Source of the DNA: Adiantum capillus-veneris | Lineage: Eukaryota > Streptophyta > Polypodiopsida > Polypodiales > Pteridaceae | Length of the DNA stretch: 64,000 bases | Assembly: GCA_014529385.2 (NCBI GenBank) | Contig: CM043942.1 | Span: forward strand, 27,179,969-27,243,968 | Reading direction: 5' to 3' | Part shown: one piece after another, positions 57,104 to 64,000 of the stretch | Numbering within the stretch: position 1 is the stretch's first letter | Layout: every line of letters starts with the position of its first letter | Made by a program: the position numbers and the translations under genes | Notes under the pieces: model-generated | Database searches by the model: none | What the model saw: only the letters and a program-made list of their open reading frames with translations | Told to the model about the DNA's origin: nothing

Positions 57104-57382
57104 ATCCCGGTTGTAGTGTAAATTTCCAGATTGAAAATGGAAAAATCCATGTTTGTTATTCCATGGGACCTTGATTTAATTTCAAGGTACAAAAATAGGG
57201 CATTAACTTTAGCTACAAATCCTAGAGAGAGACCCTAGATTACTGCATAAATTTCTACTTTGCTCTTAAAAGGCATGGCCAAGAAAATGGTTTTCTCAAA
57301 CAATGGTGGGTAGGAGTATAGGACGCCAACATGGTAGAATTGAAATTATTACAACAATAAAGCACGATAGTGGTCACATTAG

Positions 57383-57469
<87 letters not shown>

Positions 57470-57539
57470 GATTGTTCCTACGATGGTAAAAGCTTCTCCT
57501 CCTCTCTTAGGTTTGTTCCTATGATGCTAAAAAACTTAT

Positions 57540-57592
<53 letters not shown>
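57104..57592 (+). repeat. Dispersed repeat with CT tracts, copy 3
   Basis: The most complete plus-strand copy: TTGTAGTGTAAATTTCC to GGTCACATTAGTTGCAT, a CT tract at 57,388-57,468, then TAGATTGTTCCTACGATGG ... ATGATGCTAAAAAACTTATG and a second CT tract at 57,541-57,592. CA tracts follow at about 57,620-57,640 and 57,682-57,708. Confidence 0.9.
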
Positions 57593-57594
<2 letters not shown>

Positions 57595-59340
57595 AGGCGA
57601 TATGAGGAAGCTCGAGAACACACACACACACACACACAATATATATTAGACATTTTCCACATTCAACCCATGGTATCAAGCGCGCACACACACACACACA
57701 CACACACAAAATATAGCACTATTTGTTTTTTAGGTGGGACACAAATATGATGACATGACACCAGAGATCTACTAACCTTTTAAACATGGCACAGGCGACT
57801 AGCAGAGGAATGATGGACAAAAGTGAAGACAAAGTATGGTTCCAAGCAGTACACAATTGAACTTTGTTATAAATAACAAGCCGGACAATTTTTTTCCGGC
57901 ATGCAACATTGTCTTAATTGTATTTTTTGTGCTTTAGTGGAAGACAACAAAAATATATACAAATGCTTGAATAAACAAAATCCTCATTCTTAGTATCATT
58001 TGAAATTTTAAATAGCAGGATATTGTTAACACTCGATCGGTGGACATACTAGCCCAAGAAAAATACTTGGAAATTCCAAGTTAATGTAGAGTGTGCGGTT
58101 TTTTAAAAAAAAGACAATATTTGAGATTTACTAGGATGTCGTATTGTAAAATTCCAAATGGGACAGCTTTCCCTGAGTAAATTGTAACTCAAAAAATTAA
58201 GTACCATATTATTTTTTCCAAAGTTTCAATGATAATGAAGCCTTTTTAAGGGGTGATAATCTGGTAAGGTCAAGCCAACAACTAAACCATATCCAGTGAG
58301 CGATGCAACTTGCCAAAATAAACAAAAGGAGCCAACGTGTAGCAGTAAAGGCATCGCATGCAGATTGTGGCTATAAATTAACTTGCGCAGAAGAATTGAA
58401 ATGCAAGGCTAGCCGTTCTGTAGCGCACACACTAGGGCTCACCTTGGGCTCACGATTTGCACACTCGTACTCTATATGCTAGCGCAAGGCAACGGGTACG
58501 GCTTGTGCTGCTGATAAGCAACCCATAATAGGCAATACAATACCGTTAATTAACGCATGCAATAGGCTGCAAATGCGTAGCAAATAACACACGCACGGCT
58601 TCTGTTTGCTCACCTAGCATACTGCTACACTGAACACAATCACAAGGGTGTTGTTTTGCTACTTGCTGTGCAACATTCATTCCACCTCAAACGCTTTGCG
58701 ACCAGTGGAAACACCAATCGAGACGACAAAGGAAACATGGATACCTTCAAATACGCGGAATACAACATAACACAGACGGTAATTCATGTTTTTTATGAGT
58801 AACCTAATACACAATTGATTAAAGCACATAGAGAGTATGTATGCCTAATTACACACACAATAAGTGTAGATGATTTCCATTTGCATAACGCACATGAGGA
58901 TTAGTGATAGAATCTTCATAATCACACACACAGTTAGGGGTACACAAGAAAGTGGCTCCAGAAACATGGATGCACACATAAGAGGTTAAAGACGATATGT
59001 TATGAGCCACCATCACAAGGATAACACAAATATAACAATGTCATATCGGAATGAAAATAACAAACGGTGTTGTTCATAGTCATAAGTACGCAAAAAAAGC
59101 GTTTTACTTTGGAGTCCGCATACATAGGCATGTATACAAGAACATATACAAACAACACACTTGAAATGTTTCACATATGCATATACAAAAGGGAATACGA
59201 GTAGTATAGAATTAAAAGTAAAACATGCATGATAAAAAGCAGCATCATAAAGCTAATATCCATCAAAAAAATGTATCAATTGAAGGGCGTAGCAGTGACG
59301 GTGTGCATTACCTTGGATAATAAGCATACACAAGAGGAAT
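57593..59340. other. Long gap without recognised gene
   Basis: AT-rich, with CA tracts at its start and CACAC-rich stretches at 58,800-59,000. No coding motif seen on either strand. Confidence 0.4.
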
Positions 59341-59347
59341 AACACAT

Positions 59348-60007
59348 ATGGCAATGGAAAACAGTAACCAGGTAAATTGGTACGTAAAGCTTTGCTTACA
59401 AGTTTCCTTTTTTCAAAGTGCTAAAACAAAGGTGTTAGGATATAAGGTTTCCTTTGGAGGTATTTTTGAATTTAAAGAATTCCCTTTAGGTCTACTAGGT
59501 GGTATAAATATGGGTCAAGATATGAAAGATTTTGTATGACAACCTCCTGTGAGGGCATAAGTCAATGTTTATAGCTGGTTTCTTTTGAAAAAGAGTGATA
59601 TTACAAACAAAATGCTATCGATTTTTTTACAAATTAAAGACACTTATAAAGAAATGGGTTTACAAGGTAACCTGTATATACCATAGAATACAATAAAGGA
59701 GGGATTCATACACAAGTATTTGGGGCAACAATTAGGTTTAGTACATAAGAATATTAACCACATGTGTGTAGCTATTGGTGGTAAACAGGGCTACAGGCAG
59801 ACGGATAGGATGAGCATCACTCGGGACATGTTTAAGCTACAAAAGATTTGGGACAAGCTCATGGTTGCACATAATAGTCAAAAGAAAACCAAGACAATGG
59901 TAATTAGGGACCCTATCTCCAAACCATGTAAACCCATAAAGTCTTTCAAAGACCACAATAGACCTTACTTACATAGACGAGCCAAAGAAAACATAATATA
60001 TGTTTAG
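59348..60007 (+). CDS. Two short adjoining readings of unknown function
   Basis: The first, 59348-59539, starts MAMENSNQVNWYVKLCLQVS; the second, 59720-60007, is basic (SQKKTKTMVIRDPISKP, HRRAKENIIYV). Codons between them contain stops. I recognise no domain and cannot exclude chance readings. Confidence 0.2.
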
Positions 60008-60308
60008 GGTAAGGTTGGGGTCTGGGATGTGATAACAATAACAAGCAGTGGGGATTGCTTGATATACCTATCACCCATTTAGTACAAATTAGTTCTAATT
60101 ATTTGTACTTGTCTTTGGTTGGCAGGTAAAGATCCCTGCCTCACCTGGTAGGAGTTCAGGCTTAAAATCCTACTTTGTCATGTATCAAAGTATCTTGTAA
60201 TTTTATATATCAAGAAATTCTTCTTTGTTTTGTTCTTTACACAATATGCTTTTGCAAACAATATTTAAGTCTCTCAGTATATGATTCTGGATGATGGGAT
60301 TTTAAATT

Positions 60309-60311
<3 letters not shown>
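60008..60311. other. Gap without recognised gene
   Basis: Nothing identified before the CA/GA microsatellite. Confidence 0.4.

Positions 60312-60402
<91 letters not shown>
60312..60402. repeat. (CA)n-(GA)n microsatellite
   Basis: CA from 60,312 to 60,368 followed by GA to 60,402. Confidence 0.97.
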
Positions 60403-60404
<2 letters not shown>

Positions 60405-60589
60405 TGGGCTTCAAAGGAGCAATAAATCAGGGAGGAAAAGATCATCAAGGAGTAGAGCAACGTCAAGAAAACAACAATCTCTTATAAGCAAGGAAGCATG
60501 GAGCCGAAGAGATCAGCTCAATTAAAGCATGTGCAAAGAAGTAGGATACATATTGATTGGAGGATATACTCAAGAGGGCAGGGATAGAA

Positions 60590-61316
60590 AGCTTTGGGAT
60601 GTTTTCAATGGACGCGAAGTGAGGGAATTTATCTAGATGCAATCACCTATGCTTGCATCTTGAAGCCATGTGGCACAATACCAAATGCCAATATGGGCAA
60701 GATAATTCATGATGATATTGTTATCCAAGGGCTGTTGAAACAAAATGATGTGCATGGCATTTCCTTGGTTGACATGTATGCCAAATATGGTGTACTTTAG
60801 AAAGCACCTAAGCTTCTTGTCCAAAACACCATCTCTTGGAGTACACTATTGCAGCGGATGAGAAGCAAGGACGTCTCTCTAGATGCAATCACCTTTGAAG
60901 GCATGTGACACTATTCTCATATAGGATATCTGAGCGTGTAGCCATGTAGTCCAATTCTCTAAAATTAGATTAGTGGAAATGTTGTACAATCAATTGAAGC
61001 TCCTCTATGCTCGCTTTTCAAATCTATGCTCATTTTTTATAGCCAATTGCTGACACCTTTTCAAAGAGCTATATAATTTACTAGCAGCGGTCCTAGAGCA
61101 GCACCAATAAAGCAGCAATATCTTCTATGCAAGAAAACATGGATGCGCAGAGGTCAACACACTTAAAGCATGTGCTAAGAAGTAGGATACATACTAATTG
61201 CAAGATATACTCAACATGGATAGGACCAAAATCCTTTGGGTTGTTTTCAGTGGATGTGACGTAAGAGAATTTATCTAGATGCAATCACCTATGCTTGCAT
61301 CTCAAAGCCATTTGAG
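60590..61316 (+). pseudogene. PPR gene remnant, partly duplicated
   Basis: The 60594-60800 reading has MGCFQWTRSEGIYLDAITYA, CILKPCGTIPNANMGK and ISLVDMYAKYGVL, the same PPR style as at 34.5-36.3 kb but on the other strand. A second block, 61,130-61,316, repeats the run from a leader with AAAGCATGTGCWAAGAAGTA to GATGCAATCACCTATGCTTG. It stops abruptly where gypsy D RNase H sequence starts. Frames are broken throughout. Confidence 0.7.
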
Positions 61317-62559
61317 GTCCAATGTGATGCTTGTGGTGATTGCCTTAGAGCAGTCTTGCTTCAAGAAGGGCATGACATAGCATATGAAAGCCGAAGGCTT
61401 AATACATATGAAAATGTCTTAGGCATTTATGAGAAAGAGCTTTTAGCTGTTCTACATGCCCTAGACACATGGAAGCATTATTTATTGGGGACTTCATTTA
61501 TTCTAAGAACTAACCACCAAAGTCTCAAGTACTTCATGAAGAAAATCAAGCTTTCCGACAAGCAAATGAGGTGGGAAAATTTTGTTTTGCAATTTAATTT
61601 TCATATTGTTGCTGGTAAGCACAATCAAGTGGTTGATGCACTTTCACGACGACCAAAGTTAATGCGGTGTCTATAGCAACTCACAATGATCTATCTTCTA
61701 TGATAGATGAGTATGCTACTGACCCTGACTTTAAAGATGTCATGTCAGCCCTTGCTTTGAGGAAGAAAGAGGAACCATTCACCTTGCAGGATGGTTATCT
61801 TCTGTAGGGAAATAGGCTATGTGTTACCCACTTCCTTCGTGAGAAATTCATGTATGAATCTCATGCTCCTCCCTATGCAGGGCATATAGGCATTCAACTT
61901 ACTCTCCGAGGAGTAGAGACATATTTCTATTGGCCTATCATGAAAGTGGACATACAAGAGTATGTTTCAAAATGTGTGGTATGCCAAAAGACCAAGTATG
62001 ATAGAGGGAAGCAATGGTTTGGATATGAAGGACATAAACCACAAGAAAGAAAAATGACAACAAAGACCGCACTGGCATTGACAATGAGGTCATGTTAGGG
62101 ATGACATGAATTTGGAGGGGGGGAGTGTTGACCAACAACACGACATAACTCAATTTCCATACCAAAGTCTTATTGTTTGATAGTTATGAAATGATGCGGA
62201 TTATGGTTAAAAACATCATTTGTAATGAGTAGTTATTCTAGTTGTAGAAGCCGGGGTGCAATGCCACGTCCAGATTGTAAATACAAAGCCACTTGACCCC
62301 TTGAACTCTATTTTGATTTAACCTATGGTAGTCTTAGTATATAAGGTATCTGGGTCATTTTGTAAAGAGAAATTAATCATAATCAACATTTTAAGCTATC
62401 GTGTGTGAGAGAGAAAGAGAGAGAGTGTGAGCTTCATCCTAACGCTACTTCTTGCTTGTTGATCACATTAGAGATTAAATTGCACCGTCACGATTGGCTC
62501 GGAGAGAGCTACACAACAATGCCAAGCATTCCTTGCAAACCGGAGCACGTGTGCTAACA
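61317..62559 (+). mobile_element. Gypsy D fragment: RNase H, integrase start and 3' LTR
   Basis: 61317-61676 reads VQCDACGDCLRAVLLQEGH, then YEKELLAVLHALDTWKHYLL and KHNQVVDALSRRPK (RNase H). 61,850-62,098 has HAPPYAGHIGIQLTLRGVET and CVVCQKTKYDRG, the integrase HHCC finger with both Cys present. The integrase core is deleted. A purine tract (TTTGGAGGGGGGGAG) leads to a TGTTGACC start at 62126. Confidence 0.88.
62126..62559 (+). repeat. 3' LTR of gypsy D
   Basis: Starts TGTTGACC right after the purine tract and ends GTGCTAACA, giving a short terminal inverted repeat TGTT. A TATATAAGG promoter-like box lies at about 62,337. No second copy is present in the window. Confidence 0.65.
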
Positions 62560-62671
62560 CATCTACGAGCTATTTGTGGTTGTAGTGTATCAAATGATGT
62601 CTATTTTTTGTTGCAAGTATTCATTATATTTGTGGCGACACTAGGTAGCTCCCACAACAAAGGTAGTCATT

Positions 62672-64000
<1,329 letters not shown>

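Overview
This is nuclear DNA from a land plant, made almost entirely of old, nested transposable elements. There is no bacterial gene organisation: genes are split by short GT..AG introns, most carry in-frame stops, and Ty3/gypsy, Ty1/copia, hAT, CACTA and LINE families sit inside one another among very long CT/GA microsatellites. The PPR-repeat remnants (wording like DAITYACILKACG and LVDMYAKCG) are of the style I associate with ferns, so a leptosporangiate fern is my best guess; that is an inference. I see no intact single-copy host gene, rRNA or tRNA.

Layout. (1) 1-6055 and 15.7-18.5 kb: a minus-strand gypsy element (A), cut by about 9.7 kb of foreign DNA. (2) 6.06-15.73 kb: that inserted block carries four decayed multi-exon genes. 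They are a plus-strand gene with a CxxC/His block resembling the zinc insert of RNase H-fold transposases; a minus-strand acidic gene of unknown function; a plus-strand gene whose start reads as a histone H3 tail plus a CENH3-like histone fold and whose later exons read as a ULP1/SENP (C48) cysteine peptidase; and a minus-strand unknown. The second and third diverge from a shared 0.8-kb region with two facing TATA boxes and a ladder of 46-bp palindromes. This block is the most unusual part of the window. (3) 18.5-22.6 kb: microsatellites, a CACTA terminus, a chromovirus-like gypsy fragment (B) and tandem repeats. (4) 23.2-26.0 kb: a decayed protein-kinase gene followed by a decayed RING-finger gene. 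(5) 26.1-33.2 kb: a hAT transposase gene split by a 3.6-kb copia element with perfect 5-bp target duplications. (6) 33.2-37.8 kb: PPR remnants held between the 5' ends of two head-to-head hAT copies. (7) 38.1-43.3 kb: an integrase/chromodomain remnant, a tandem repeat, a strong hairpin and microsatellites. (8) 43,497-56,760: a CACTA element with an ATA target duplication, containing a nearly complete 8.7-kb gypsy element (C; 1.1-kb LTRs, Tat-like with a second RNase H). (9) 57-64 kb: a dispersed repeat, an unknown ORF pair, PPR remnants fused to a gypsy fragment with its 3' LTR (D), and a LINE reverse transcriptase running off the right edge.

Relative order can be read from the nesting: element A is older than the 9.7-kb block, hAT is older than copia, and the CACTA element is older than gypsy C. 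Many stops are TAG or TGA where CAG or CGA would be expected, which fits C-to-T decay of methylated DNA. All family assignments come from reading motifs by eye; no database search was run.
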